A stretch of DNA of 64,000 nucleotides from Paracoccus sp. C2R09 (lineage in GTDB: Bacteria; Pseudomonadota; Alphaproteobacteria; Rhodobacterales; Rhodobacteraceae), in assembly GCF_018860625.1 (NCBI RefSeq), contig NZ_JAHKQB010000023.1:62001-126000 (forward strand), in the 5' to 3' direction. Below, in pieces: positions 52,230 through 61,439 of the stretch (the first letter of the stretch is position 1; every line of letters begins with the position of its first letter). The notes beneath the pieces are model-generated. The model did not search any database. It worked only from the letters and a program-made list of their open reading frames with translations, and was not told the origin of the DNA. The position numbers were made by a program, and so were the translations under genes.

Positions 52230-52296
52230 TCAGATCGCCGGGACGGGGGCGCAGATCCCCGGCCGGCCACGAACCAACCAACCGGGAGACAACGAC

Positions 52297-53256
52297 ATGA
52301 AACGCATTCTTCTTGGCACCGCCATCGCGGCCCTTGCGACCTCTGCCGCGCATGCGGAAACCTGGCAGATGTCGGCGGACGCGCCCGACGGCAACTATCT
52401 GACCCAGAACATCCGCGCCTTTGCCGAGGATGTCGCCCGCCTGACCGAGGGCGAGCTGGAAATCGAGGTGGTCTCGAACTCGGTCCTGCTGAAGCGCCCC
52501 GAACTGAAGCGCGGCGTGCAGCGCGGCATTGTCCCCATCGGCGAGGTGCTGATCTCGGCCCTTGGAAACGAGGACGCGGCCTATTCGGCGGATGCCGTGC
52601 CGCTGCTGGCCACGACCTTCGACGAGGCGAAGGCCCTCTGGGACGCGTCGCGCCCCATCTACGAGGAGAAGCTGGACGAGGAAGGTCTCGTTCTTCTCTA
52701 TGCCGCGCCCTGGCCGCCGCAGGGGATCTACATGAACGGCGAGGTGACCGATGCCTCGTCCTTCGACGGCGTGAAGTTCCGCGCCTACAACCCCTCGACC
52801 GCGCGTCTGGCCGAACTGCTGGGCGCGGTGCCCGCGACCATCGCCACGGCCGAGATCTCTCAGGCGTTCTCGACCGGGGTGATCGACGGGATGATCACCT
52901 CGCCCTCGACCGGGGTGGACAGCCAGGCCTGGGATTTCGTGTCCCATTACTATGACGTGCAGGCCTTCATCCCCAAGAACATGGTGATCGTGAACAAGGG
53001 TTCCTTCGACGGCCTGAACGAAGGCGTGCAGGACGCACTGCGCGAGGCGGCCGATCTGGCCGAAACCCGCGGATGGGACATGGCCGAGACCGCGACGACC
53101 GAGGCCACGCAGACCATGGCCGACAACGGCATGCAGGTCCTGCCCACGCCGGACGGTCTTGCCGCCGATTTCGAGGAGATCGCCGCCACCATGCGCGCCG
53201 AATGGCTGGAGCAGGCGGGCGAGGATGGCCAGACCATCACCGACGCCCTGAACTGA
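52297..53256 (+). CDS. dctP: TRAP transporter substrate-binding protein (DctP type), second system
   Basis: A 319-aa periplasmic receptor: signal peptide MKRILLGTAIAALATSAAHA, then a DctP fold with FDGVKFRAYNPSTARLAELLGA (ligand arginine region) and FSTGVIDGMITSPSTGV. GGGAGA precedes the ATG. It is followed by a terminator-like hairpin and then dctQ and dctM, an arrangement that makes more receptor than permease. The ligand is unknown; the downstream amidase suggests an amide- or carbamoyl-containing acid. Confidence 0.88.
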   Translation: MKRILLGTAIAALATSAAHAETWQMSADAPDGNYLTQNIRAFAEDVARLTEGELEIEVVSNSVLLKRPELKRGVQRGIVPIGEVLISALGNEDAAYSADAVPLLATTFDEAKALWDASRPIYEEKLDEEGLVLLYAAPWPPQGIYMNGEVTDASSFDGVKFRAYNPSTARLAELLGAVPATIATAEISQAFSTGVIDGMITSPSTGVDSQAWDFVSHYYDVQAFIPKNMVIVNKGSFDGLNEGVQDALREAADLAETRGWDMAETATTEATQTMADNGMQVLPTPDGLAADFEEIAATMRAEWLEQAGEDGQTITDALN

Positions 53257-53262
53257 TCGCGC

Positions 53263-53295
53263 GGCCCGGTTCCCCTGGCGGGGGCCGGGCCTTTT
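53263..53295 (+). terminator. Intra-operon terminator between dctP and dctQ
   Basis: GGCCCGG...CCGGGCC arms with an inner CCCC/GGGG stem and four T residues, 6 nt after the dctP stop. It probably works as a partial terminator, giving more dctP than dctQM transcript. Confidence 0.75.
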
Positions 53296-53346
53296 CCTGC
53301 GGGCCGCCGCCCGCGCGACGGAACACGACACAAGGAACATGCCGCG

Positions 53347-53856
53347 ATGGTCCTCACCCGACATCTGTTCAATTTCTGCGGGGCGCTTGCGGCCCTTTCG
53401 CTCGTGGGGATCGCGGTGCTGATCCTTGCCCAGATCGTCCTGCGCCTGATGGGCAGCCAGATCCCCTCGGCCGACGATTTCGCGGCATGGGGGCTTTCGG
53501 CATCCATCTTCCTGGCGCTGCCGGCGGCGCTGACCCATGGCGACCACATCCGGGTGACATCGCTGCGCAACCTGATGCCCGCCGGACCGGGGCGCGTCGC
53601 CGACATCCTGGCCTCGGGTTTCGCCACGGTCCTGATGGCATGGGCCGCATGGGCGATCTTCGCCTATGTCCATGAAAGCTGGGCCTATGACGACGTCAGC
53701 CAGGGGATCGTGGCGGTGCCGCTGTGGATCCCGCAATCGGCCATGGCCTTCGGCGCGATCCTGTTCGCGCTGGCCTTCGCGGAACGCACCCTGCGCCTGA
53801 TCATGGGTCTGCCGGTCGAACGCGACGATGTCGCCGAACAAGCACGGGGGGAATGA
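53347..53856 (+). CDS. dctQ: TRAP transporter small permease (DctQ type), second system
   Basis: A 169-aa four-helix membrane protein (helices about 12-35, 46-66, 90-112, 126-148) with a short cytoplasmic start MVLTRHLFNFCGALAALSL. AAGGA lies 10 nt before the ATG. The dctM start follows one base after its stop, so the pair is coupled. Confidence 0.86.
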   Translation: MVLTRHLFNFCGALAALSLVGIAVLILAQIVLRLMGSQIPSADDFAAWGLSASIFLALPAALTHGDHIRVTSLRNLMPAGPGRVADILASGFATVLMAWAAWAIFAYVHESWAYDDVSQGIVAVPLWIPQSAMAFGAILFALAFAERTLRLIMGLPVERDDVAEQARGE

Positions 53857-53857
53857 G

Positions 53858-55156
53858 ATGGAGATCCTGTCGCAATCCGCCGTCCTCGTCGTCACGCTTC
53901 TGGTGCTGCTGGGTCTGGGCGTCTGGGTGGGCGTGGCCCTTCTGGCATCCGCCGTCGTCATCTTCCTGACCTTCACCTCCAGCCCCGTGGATGCGGTGCT
54001 GGCCACCACCATGTGGGCGCATTCCGCCAGCTGGACCCTGACCGCGCTGCCGCTGTTCATCTGGATGGGGGAAATCCTCTATCGCACCCGCCTGGCCGAG
54101 GATCTGTTTTCCGGCCTTGCCCCTTGGGTCGGGCGGCTGCCGGGGGGTCTTGCACATGTGAATGTCGTGGGTTGCGGCATCTTCGCCGCCGTTTCGGGAT
54201 CGTCGGCGGCGACCACGGCGACCGTGGGCCGCATTTCCCTGCCCGAGCTGAAATCGCGCGGCTATGACGACAGGCTGGCGATCGGGTCGCTGGCAGGGTC
54301 GGGCACGCTCGGGCTGCTGATCCCGCCATCGGTCGTGATGATCGTCTATGGCGTCGCGGCGCAGGTCTCGATCAACCGGCTGTTCATCGCGGGCGTCGTG
54401 CCGGGGCTGATGCTGATGGCGCTGTTCTCGGGCTATATCGCGATCTGGTCACGCCTGAACCCCGCCGCCATGCCCGCCCCCGAAACCCGCATCGGCTGGT
54501 CCGAGCGCCTGTTGCGCCTGCGCCTTCTGGTGCCGGTCGTGGGTCTGATCATCGGGGTCATCGGGTCGATCTATGCCGGTTTCGCCACCGCGACCGAGGC
54601 CGCGGCCATCGGCGTGGCGGGTGCGCTGCTGATCGCCGCGCTCGGGGGGTCGCTGACGCGCGACAGCTTCACGCAGGCGCTGTTCGGCGCGACGCGCACC
54701 TCGGCCATGATCGGGCTGATCCTGCTGGGCGCGGCCTTCCTGACATCCGCCATGAGCTTCTCGGGCCTGCCCGCCGACCTGGCCGAGGTGATCTCGAACA
54801 GCGGTCTGGGCAAGGCGGGGCTGATCGCCGTGCTGACGGTGTTCTTCGTGCTGCTGGGCTGTTTCCTCGACGGGATCTCGATCGTGGTGCTGACCACTTC
54901 GGTGGTGATGCCCGCCATCGCGGCGGTTGGGATCGACCCGGTCTGGTTCGGGGTCTACCTGATCATCGTGGTCGAGATGGCGCAGATCACGCCCCCCCTT
55001 GGCTTCAACCTGTTCGTGATCCAGAACCTGACCGGGCGGGGCATCTTCGAGATCACGCGGATGGTCCTGCCCTATTTCCTGATCCTCGTGCTGGCGGTGA
55101 TCCTGCTGACGGCATTCCCCGGCATCGCCACATGGCTTGTCCAACAAACGATCTGA
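53858..55156 (+). CDS. dctM: TRAP transporter large permease (DctM type), second system
   Basis: A 432-aa protein with about 12 helices and DctM marks: FIWMGEILYRTRLAEDLFSG, the SGSSAATTATVG hairpin, GTLGLLIPPSVVMIVYG and ITPPLGFNLFVIQ. I prefer the ATG at 53858 with a GGGGGGA ribosome site to one at 53828 that overlaps dctQ. It forms the channel part of the second TRAP system. Confidence 0.9.
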   Translation: MEILSQSAVLVVTLLVLLGLGVWVGVALLASAVVIFLTFTSSPVDAVLATTMWAHSASWTLTALPLFIWMGEILYRTRLAEDLFSGLAPWVGRLPGGLAHVNVVGCGIFAAVSGSSAATTATVGRISLPELKSRGYDDRLAIGSLAGSGTLGLLIPPSVVMIVYGVAAQVSINRLFIAGVVPGLMLMALFSGYIAIWSRLNPAAMPAPETRIGWSERLLRLRLLVPVVGLIIGVIGSIYAGFATATEAAAIGVAGALLIAALGGSLTRDSFTQALFGATRTSAMIGLILLGAAFLTSAMSFSGLPADLAEVISNSGLGKAGLIAVLTVFFVLLGCFLDGISIVVLTTSVVMPAIAAVGIDPVWFGVYLIIVVEMAQITPPLGFNLFVIQNLTGRGIFEITRMVLPYFLILVLAVILLTAFPGIATWLVQQTI

Positions 55157-55164
55157 GAGCGACC

Positions 55165-56361
55165 ATGACCCAAGACCTGCTGAACGCCGCCCGCGCCCAG
55201 GCCACCGCCCCCGACTTCACGCGCGTGTTCGACGATCCGGTGACGACCGAGGGGCCCCTGTCGGGGCTGACGGTCGCGGTCAAGGACCTGTTCGACGTGA
55301 AGGGATATCCGACCGGCGCCGGCACCGCGCCGGATCCCTTGCGCGCCCCGGCGCAGGCCGACGCGGTCGCCGTCGCGCGGCTTCGCGCGGCAGGGGCGGG
55401 GCTGATCGGGCATGCGAACATGACCGAATACGCCTATAGCGGGCTGGGTCTGAACCCCCATCACGGCACGCCGCTGACGCCGCTGATCCAGGGCGCGATC
55501 GCGGGCGGCTCGACCTCGGGGGGGGCATCGGCGGTGGCGCGCGGCGTGGCCGACATCGCGCTTGGGACCGATACGGGCGGGTCGGCGCGCATCCCGGCGG
55601 CCTTCTGCGGCATCTTCGGCTTCAAGCCGACGGCCGGCACCATCCCCCGCGACGGCGCCGTGCCGCTGTCCCATTCGCTGGACAGCGTGGGCGTGCTGAC
55701 GCGCGACTCCGCGCTGCTGCGCCCCACGCTGAACGTGCTGCGCGGCACCACGCTGCAGGCCGCCGACATTCCGGGCAGCGTGATCGTGCCGCAGAATTTC
55801 GGGCTGGACGGTGCCGACCCCCAGGTGATCGACGCCTTCGAGGACGCGCTGGAGACCCTGGCCGAGGGCGGGATCACCATCCGCCGCCTTTCGATGCAGG
55901 TCTTCGAGGATTACCGCGCCCTGCCCGTCTGGCAGTTCAGCGCGGTCGAATCCCGCTGCCATCACGGCGCGGTCTTTGCCGATCACCGCGACCGACTGGA
56001 CCCGCGCGTCGCCTCGCGCATGGCGCGGGCCGGGGAAACGGACGCCCCCGGCTATGCCCGCACGCTGGTCGCACGGGCGGCGCTGGCGGATCAGGCCGCA
56101 CGCATCTTCGCCGAGACGCCGATCCTGCTGCCCACCGTCGCGATCATGCCGCCGAAGCTGGCGGATCTGGCAGACGATGCGACCTATGACCGGGTGAACC
56201 TTCTGGCGCTGCGCAACACGAGCCTTGCCAACGTGATCGACGGCTGCTCGGTCAGCATCCCGCTGAGCGGGCTTCCGGGCGCCGGGCTGATGCTGACGGC
56301 GCCCCGCGGCTGCGATGCCATGGTTCTGGGCATGGCCGAAGTACTGGCATCCGAGCTGTGA
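55165..56361 (+). CDS. Amidase-signature family hydrolase, second copy
   Basis: A 398-aa amidase-signature protein. The triad reads as Lys40 (VAVKDLFDV), Ser116 (AGGSTSGGAS) and Ser140 (GTDTGGSARIPA), again 24 residues apart. It is shorter than most (450-500 aa) and similar in length to AtzE-like or allophanate/biuret-type amidases. It starts 8 nt after dctM, so it belongs to the TRAP operon and probably acts on the imported compound. Its stop overlaps the GTG start of the NHL-repeat gene. Confidence 0.86.
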   Translation: MTQDLLNAARAQATAPDFTRVFDDPVTTEGPLSGLTVAVKDLFDVKGYPTGAGTAPDPLRAPAQADAVAVARLRAAGAGLIGHANMTEYAYSGLGLNPHHGTPLTPLIQGAIAGGSTSGGASAVARGVADIALGTDTGGSARIPAAFCGIFGFKPTAGTIPRDGAVPLSHSLDSVGVLTRDSALLRPTLNVLRGTTLQAADIPGSVIVPQNFGLDGADPQVIDAFEDALETLAEGGITIRRLSMQVFEDYRALPVWQFSAVESRCHHGAVFADHRDRLDPRVASRMARAGETDAPGYARTLVARAALADQAARIFAETPILLPTVAIMPPKLADLADDATYDRVNLLALRNTSLANVIDGCSVSIPLSGLPGAGLMLTAPRGCDAMVLGMAEVLASEL

Positions 56362-57194
56362 TCGCGTCCCGCCCGCAGGCCTTCGTCGCGTTGGGCGATC
56401 AGCGCTATGCGGTCGGTCATGTCGGTGGACCCCGGTTCGCGGGCATTACCGATCTGGCCGTGGCGGGCGGGCGCATCGCGATCCTGCGCAGGCAGGCCCC
56501 CGAACTGCGTTTTCTGTCGTTCGACGGCGGACCGGGCGGCTATGACGTCAACCTGCCGCAATTCACCTGCGGTCACGGTCTGCGCAGGCTGACGCCCGAC
56601 CTGATGGCGGCGCTGGACATGGACGGGCACAAGCTGGTGTTGCTGGACCCCACGGGCCGGGAATGCGGGCGCATCCATTGCGACGAACGCCCAGGCCTGG
56701 GGCGGCCGTTCAACCATCCGACCGATTGCGCGCAGGGTGCGGATGGGCGGATCTATGTCACCGACGGATACGGCAACAGCATGGTCCATGTCTTCGGCCC
56801 GGATCACGCCCATCTGTTCAGCTTCGGCGGACCGGGGCGGGCTGCGGGCGAATTCTCGACCCCGCACAGCGTGGTGATCGACGCCGAAGGTCGCGTCTGC
56901 GTGGCCGACCGCGAGAACGACCGCATCCAGCGCTTCGATGCGGATGGCCGGGTGATCGACCTGATCGAGGGGTTGCACCGCCCCATGGCGCTGGCGCTGC
57001 GGGCGGACGGCGTGCTGCTGGTGACGGACCAGACCCCGCGCCTGTCGGCCTATGCCCCGGACGGACGCCTGGTCGGACGCTGCCGCACCTTCGCGACCTA
57101 TGCCCACGGAATGGACGTGGCCCCCGACGGCACCATCGCCCTGGCCGAGATGGCTCCGGATCGCGTCACGCTGCTTCGGCCCGTGCCGAACTGA
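56358..57194 (+). CDS. NHL-repeat beta-propeller protein
   Basis: A 278-aa protein with NHL-type blades: PFNHPTDCAQGADGRIYVTD, PHSVVIDAEGRVCVADREND and PMALALRADGVLLVTDQTP. It resembles the propeller of peptidyl-alpha-hydroxyglycine lyases and SMP-30-like lactonases. It has no signal peptide, so it is probably cytoplasmic. The GTG start overlaps the amidase stop (GTGA), indicating coupling and a joint pathway. A lyase or lactonase on the amidase product is possible; no catalytic set can be confirmed by eye. Confidence 0.75.
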   Translation: MIASRPQAFVALGDQRYAVGHVGGPRFAGITDLAVAGGRIAILRRQAPELRFLSFDGGPGGYDVNLPQFTCGHGLRRLTPDLMAALDMDGHKLVLLDPTGRECGRIHCDERPGLGRPFNHPTDCAQGADGRIYVTDGYGNSMVHVFGPDHAHLFSFGGPGRAAGEFSTPHSVVIDAEGRVCVADRENDRIQRFDADGRVIDLIEGLHRPMALALRADGVLLVTDQTPRLSAYAPDGRLVGRCRTFATYAHGMDVAPDGTIALAEMAPDRVTLLRPVPN

Positions 57195-57195
57195 T

Positions 57196-57241
57196 CTTGC
57201 GCAAGCGTGAAGCTTGCATTTGCCGCATGCATCGGTATACC
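57196..57241 (+). promoter_or_regulatory. Promoter region of acnB with TTGC repeats
   Basis: TTGCAT (57214-57219) and TATACC (57236-57241) with 16 nt between form a good sigma-70 promoter. CTTGCGCAAG (57196-57205), a perfect palindrome, and further TTGC words overlap it. TTTGC/TTGCAAA words are bound by RamB/PccR-type short-chain acyl-CoA regulators in related bacteria, so control by acetate or propionate status is possible but speculative. Confidence 0.5.
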
Positions 57242-57328
57242 GCGGCATACCTCTAGCTTTCCCGGTGCGGCTGCACACCTGCCTTCGGGACAAGTGCCAC
57301 TCGAAACGCAGACCTCCGGGGCATCGCC

Positions 57329-60121
57329 ATGAGCTTGTATACCGACTATCTCGACGAAATCGAAACGCGCAAGGCGCAGGGGCTGGGCCCCAAGCCGGTC
57401 GACGGCGCGGATCTTGCGGGCGAGATCATCGCGCAGATCAAGGACAAGGGCCACGAGCACCGGTCGGATTCGCTGCAGTTCCTGATCTACAACACGCTGC
57501 CCGGCACCACGAGCGCCGCACGCGAGAAGGCCTTCTTCCTCAAGGAGATCATCCTGGGGCAGGTCGAGGTCCCCGAGATCACGCCCGCCTTCGCATTCGA
57601 GCTGCTGTCCCACATGAAGGGCGGCCCCTCGGTCGAGGTGCTGCTGGACCTGGCACTGGGCGATGACGCGGCCATCGCCAAGGATGCGGGCGACGTGCTG
57701 AAGACGCAGGTCTTCCTCTACGAGGCCGATACCGAACGCCTGGCCGCCGCCTTCAAGGCGGGCAACCCGGTCGCGAAGGACATCCTCGAGAGCTATTCCG
57801 ACGCCGAGTTCTTCACCAAGCTTCCCGAGATCGACGAGCAGATCAAGGTCGTCACCTATATCGCCGCGGAAGGCGACATCTCGACCGACCTGCTGTCGCC
57901 GGGCAACCAGGCGCATTCGCGTTCGGACCGCGAACTGCACGGCAAGTGCATGATCTCGGAACAGGCGCAGAAGGAAATCGAGGCGCTGAAGCTGCAGCAC
58001 CCCGACAAGCGCGTGATGCTGATCGCCGAAAAGGGCACGATGGGCGTCGGCTCGTCGCGGATGTCGGGCGTGAACAACGTCGCGCTCTGGACCGGCAAGA
58101 AGGCCAGCCCCTATGTGCCCTATGTCAACTTCGCCCCGATCGTCGCGGGCACGAACGGCATCTCGCCCATCTTCCTGACCACCGTGGGCGTCACCGGCGG
58201 CATCGGCATCGACCTGAAGAACTGGGTGCGCAAGACCGGCCCGGACGGCAAGCCGATCCTGAACAACGACGGCAACCCGATCCTCGAACAGAAATACTCG
58301 GTCGAGACCGGCACCGTGCTGACCATCGACACCAAGACCCACAAGCTGCTGAACGAGGATGGCAGCGAAGAGCTGACCGATCTGGCCGCGTCCTTCACCC
58401 CCCAGAAGGTCGAGTTCATGAAGGCCGGCAGCTCCTATGCCATCGTCTTCGGCAAGCAGCTGCAGACCTTCGCCTGCGAAACCCTGGGCATCCCGCTGAA
58501 ATCGGCCTTCGCGCCCTCCAAGGAAGTGTCGCACGAAGGCCAGGGCCTGACCGCGGTCGAGAAGATCTTCAACGCCAATGCCGTGGGCAGCACGCCCGGC
58601 AAGGTGCTGCATGCCGGGTCCGACGTGCGGGTGCAGGTCAATATCGTGGGGTCGCAGGACACCACCGGCCTGATGACCTCGCAAGAGCTGGAGGCGATGG
58701 CCGCCACGGTCATCTCGCCCAAGGTCGACGGCGCCTATCAGTCGGGCTGCCACACGGCATCGGTCTGGGACCTGAAGGCGCAGGCCAACACGCCGCGCCT
58801 GATGAAGTTCATGCATGATTTCGGCCTGATCACCGCGCGCGACCCCAAGGGCGTCTATCACTCGATGACCGATGTGATCCACAAGGTGCTGAACGACATC
58901 ACCGTGGACGACTGGGCGATCATCATTGGCGGCGACAGCCACACCCGCATGTCCAAGGGCGTGGCCTTCGGCGCGGATTCGGGCACCGTCGCGCTGGCGC
59001 TGGCCACGGGCGAGGCGACCATGCCGATCCCGGAATCGGTCAAGGTCACGTTCAAGGGCAAGATGGCCCCGCATATGGACTTCCGCGACGTGGTCCATGC
59101 GACGCAGGCGCAGATGCTGGAACAGTGTGGCGACAACGTCTTCCAGGGCCGCATCATCGAAGTTCACATCGGGACGCTGCTGGCCGACCAGGCCTTCACC
59201 TTCACCGACTGGACGGCCGAGATGAAGGCGAAGGCGTCGATCTGCATCTCGGAGGACGAGACCCTGATCAAGTCGCTGGAGATCGCCAAGAGCCGCATCC
59301 AGATCATGATCGACAAGGGCATGGACAACGACGCGCAGGTCCTGGCAGGCCTGATCGCCAAGGCCGACGCGCGCATCGCCCAGATCCGCTCGGGCGAGAA
59401 GCCCGCGCTGAAGCCCGACGACAACGCGAAATATTTCGCCGAGGTCGTGGTCGATCTGGACGCCATCAACGAGCCGATGATCGCGGATCCCGACGTCTCG
59501 AACTCGGACGTGTCCAAGCGCTATACCCATGACACGATCCGCCCGATTTCGTATTACGGTGCCGAAAAGAAGGTCGATCTGGGCTTCGTGGGGTCGTGCA
59601 TGGTCCACAAGGGCGACGTCAAGATCGTGGCGCAGATGCTGCGGAACCTTGAAAAGGAACAGGGCCGCGTGACCTTCAAGGCACCGCTGGTCGTGGCCGC
59701 GCCGACCTACAACATCATCGACGAGCTGAAGGCCGAAGGCGACTGGGAAGTGCTGCAGAAATATTCGGGCTTCGAGTTCGACGACAGCGCCCCTAAGCAG
59801 ACCGCGCGCACCGAATACGAGAACATCCTGTACCTGGAGCGTCCGGGCTGCAACCTGTGCATGGGCAACCAGGAAAAGGCCGGCAAGGGCGATACCGTGC
59901 TTGCGACCTCGACCCGTCTGTTCAAGGGCCGCGTGGTCGAGGATTCCGGCGAGAAGCTGGGTGAATCGCTGCTGGCCTCGACCCCCGTCGTCGTGCTGTC
60001 GGCCATCCTGGGGCGCACGCCGAATATCGACGAATACAAGACCGCCGTCGAAGGCATCGACCTGACCAAGTTCGCGCCGCCCAAGGCGACCCCTCTGGAC
60101 AGCCTGTCTGTCCATTTCTGA
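57329..60121 (+). CDS. acnB: Aconitate hydratase B (bifunctional with 2-methylisocitrate dehydratase)
   Basis: A 930-aa AcnB. An N-terminal HEAT-like domain (about 1-160) and a swivel domain precede the catalytic domains. The cluster cysteines lie around SGCHTASVW and in the AcnB-type GCNLCMGNQ near the C-terminus. It interconverts citrate and isocitrate, and in many bacteria also forms 2-methylisocitrate in propionate use. It is slightly longer than E. coli AcnB (865 aa). A monocistronic unit: promoter 90 nt upstream, terminator 27 nt after the stop. Many Rhodobacterales use AcnA as well; whether this genome has both cannot be seen. Confidence 0.93.
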   Translation: MSLYTDYLDEIETRKAQGLGPKPVDGADLAGEIIAQIKDKGHEHRSDSLQFLIYNTLPGTTSAAREKAFFLKEIILGQVEVPEITPAFAFELLSHMKGGPSVEVLLDLALGDDAAIAKDAGDVLKTQVFLYEADTERLAAAFKAGNPVAKDILESYSDAEFFTKLPEIDEQIKVVTYIAAEGDISTDLLSPGNQAHSRSDRELHGKCMISEQAQKEIEALKLQHPDKRVMLIAEKGTMGVGSSRMSGVNNVALWTGKKASPYVPYVNFAPIVAGTNGISPIFLTTVGVTGGIGIDLKNWVRKTGPDGKPILNNDGNPILEQKYSVETGTVLTIDTKTHKLLNEDGSEELTDLAASFTPQKVEFMKAGSSYAIVFGKQLQTFACETLGIPLKSAFAPSKEVSHEGQGLTAVEKIFNANAVGSTPGKVLHAGSDVRVQVNIVGSQDTTGLMTSQELEAMAATVISPKVDGAYQSGCHTASVWDLKAQANTPRLMKFMHDFGLITARDPKGVYHSMTDVIHKVLNDITVDDWAIIIGGDSHTRMSKGVAFGADSGTVALALATGEATMPIPESVKVTFKGKMAPHMDFRDVVHATQAQMLEQCGDNVFQGRIIEVHIGTLLADQAFTFTDWTAEMKAKASICISEDETLIKSLEIAKSRIQIMIDKGMDNDAQVLAGLIAKADARIAQIRSGEKPALKPDDNAKYFAEVVVDLDAINEPMIADPDVSNSDVSKRYTHDTIRPISYYGAEKKVDLGFVGSCMVHKGDVKIVAQMLRNLEKEQGRVTFKAPLVVAAPTYNIIDELKAEGDWEVLQKYSGFEFDDSAPKQTARTEYENILYLERPGCNLCMGNQEKAGKGDTVLATSTRLFKGRVVEDSGEKLGESLLASTPVVVLSAILGRTPNIDEYKTAVEGIDLTKFAPPKATPLDSLSVHF

Positions 60122-60147
60122 TCCGGGCGGACCCGGCCCATCGAACC

Positions 60148-60181
60148 GGCCCCCGGCATCGCAGGATGCCGGGGGCCTTTT
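60148..60181 (+). terminator. Terminator of acnB
   Basis: Perfect 13-bp arms GGCCCCCGGCATC / GATGCCGGGGGCC around GCAG, followed by four T residues, 27 nt after the acnB stop: a standard intrinsic terminator. Confidence 0.9.
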
Positions 60182-60308
60182 CCTGAAGGGGCTTGCCGAA
60201 GTTTAGGCATTTCCCCGTTTCACCGCCGCACGCGGGGTGGCATGACAGGGACTGACATCCCCGTTGCCGAAGATGGCTTCGATCCCGCCCATAGCCTTGC
60301 AGGCCGCC

Positions 60309-61439
60309 ATGCCCCTTCGTTTCATCCACAGCTCGGACCTGCATATCGGCAGGAAATTCGCCAGCATCCCCCAGCCCGCCGACGGCAATATCCGCGGCAG
60401 GCTGATGGAGGCCCGCCACGGTGCGATCGCGCGGCTGGCGCAGGTCGCGCGGGACAAGGGCGCCGCCCATATCCTGCTGGCGGGCGACATCTTCGACACG
60501 CCGACCCCCTCGCCCGGCATCGCGCATCAGGCGGCGGCGGCGATGGCCGAGGCCGGGCACGTCACATGGTGGCTGCTGCCGGGGAACCACGACAACCTGC
60601 GCGATGCCGAACCGCTCTGGGACATGATCCGGGGGCTGGCGGTGCCGAACATCCGCGTCCTGTCCGAAGCAGTCCCGGTCGTCATGCAGGATGGCGCGAC
60701 CTTGCTGCCCTGCCCCGTCCGCTATCGCGCGGGGGCCACAGACCCGTCGGCGCCGATGGTCGCCATGGCAAGCGGCGAAGGCGATCTGCGGATCGGGCTG
60801 GCCCATGGCGGCGTCACCGACTTCACCGAGAGCGGCGACGTCATCGCGCCCGATCGCGACCGCAGCGCGCGGCTCGATTACCTGGCCCTTGGCGATTGGC
60901 ACGGGCGGATGCGGGTTTCGGCGCGCGTGCATTATTCTGGCAGCCCCGAACAGGATCGCTTCAAGCACGGGACGCGGGGCACATGCCTTTGCGTGACGCT
61001 GGACGGTCCCGGCGCCGAACCGCAGGTCGAAGAGATCGAGACCGGGCATTTCCACTGGCTGCCGCTGGATCTGCCCCTGCATCCGGGACAGGACGCCGCC
61101 GCCGCGTTGCTGGATGCACTGCCCCGGGGCGGACGTCGCGACATCCTGATCCGCGTGGCGCTGTCTGGCTGGGCCCGGCTTGGCGATCGCGCGGCCCTGA
61201 TCGAGGCTGCGGAACGCGTGGGCCCGGAATTCGCGCATTTCGAGATGCGGCTCGACGCGCTCGGGACGGAATACGATCAGGCTGATCTGGACCGGATCGA
61301 CCGCAAGGGCGGCGCGCTGCGCATCGCCGCCGAGGATCTGGCGACCGAGGCCGAAAGCGACGCCCCCGCCCCGCAGCGAGAGGCCGCGAAGGATGCGCTG
61401 GCCCGGCTCTATGCCTATGTGAGGGAGAGTGCGGAATGA
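60309..61439 (+). CDS. SbcD/Mre11-like DNA phosphoesterase (YhaO type)
   Basis: A 376-aa metallophosphoesterase with all Mre11/SbcD motifs: SSDLHIG, AGDIFDTP, PGNHDNL, LAHGG and GDWHGR, the residues binding two metal ions. The ATG at 60309 begins the conserved region; an earlier ATG at 60264 would add 15 residues. Its stop overlaps the start of an SMC-like ATPase gene by 4 nt, so the two form a nuclease-ATPase complex. It is shorter than E. coli SbcD and resembles YhaO of the YhaO/YhaN pair. A DNA end-processing or repair role is likely. Confidence 0.87.
   Translation: MPLRFIHSSDLHIGRKFASIPQPADGNIRGRLMEARHGAIARLAQVARDKGAAHILLAGDIFDTPTPSPGIAHQAAAAMAEAGHVTWWLLPGNHDNLRDAEPLWDMIRGLAVPNIRVLSEAVPVVMQDGATLLPCPVRYRAGATDPSAPMVAMASGEGDLRIGLAHGGVTDFTESGDVIAPDRDRSARLDYLALGDWHGRMRVSARVHYSGSPEQDRFKHGTRGTCLCVTLDGPGAEPQVEEIETGHFHWLPLDLPLHPGQDAAAALLDALPRGGRRDILIRVALSGWARLGDRAALIEAAERVGPEFAHFEMRLDALGTEYDQADLDRIDRKGGALRIAAEDLATEAESDAPAPQREAAKDALARLYAYVRESAE

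Noticed and set aside
57098..60115. A 1005-codon open frame antisense to acnB
   Set aside because: It covers a clear aconitase gene almost exactly; its translation is low in complexity and rich in Arg, Gly, His and Asp, typical of an antisense shadow in high-GC DNA.
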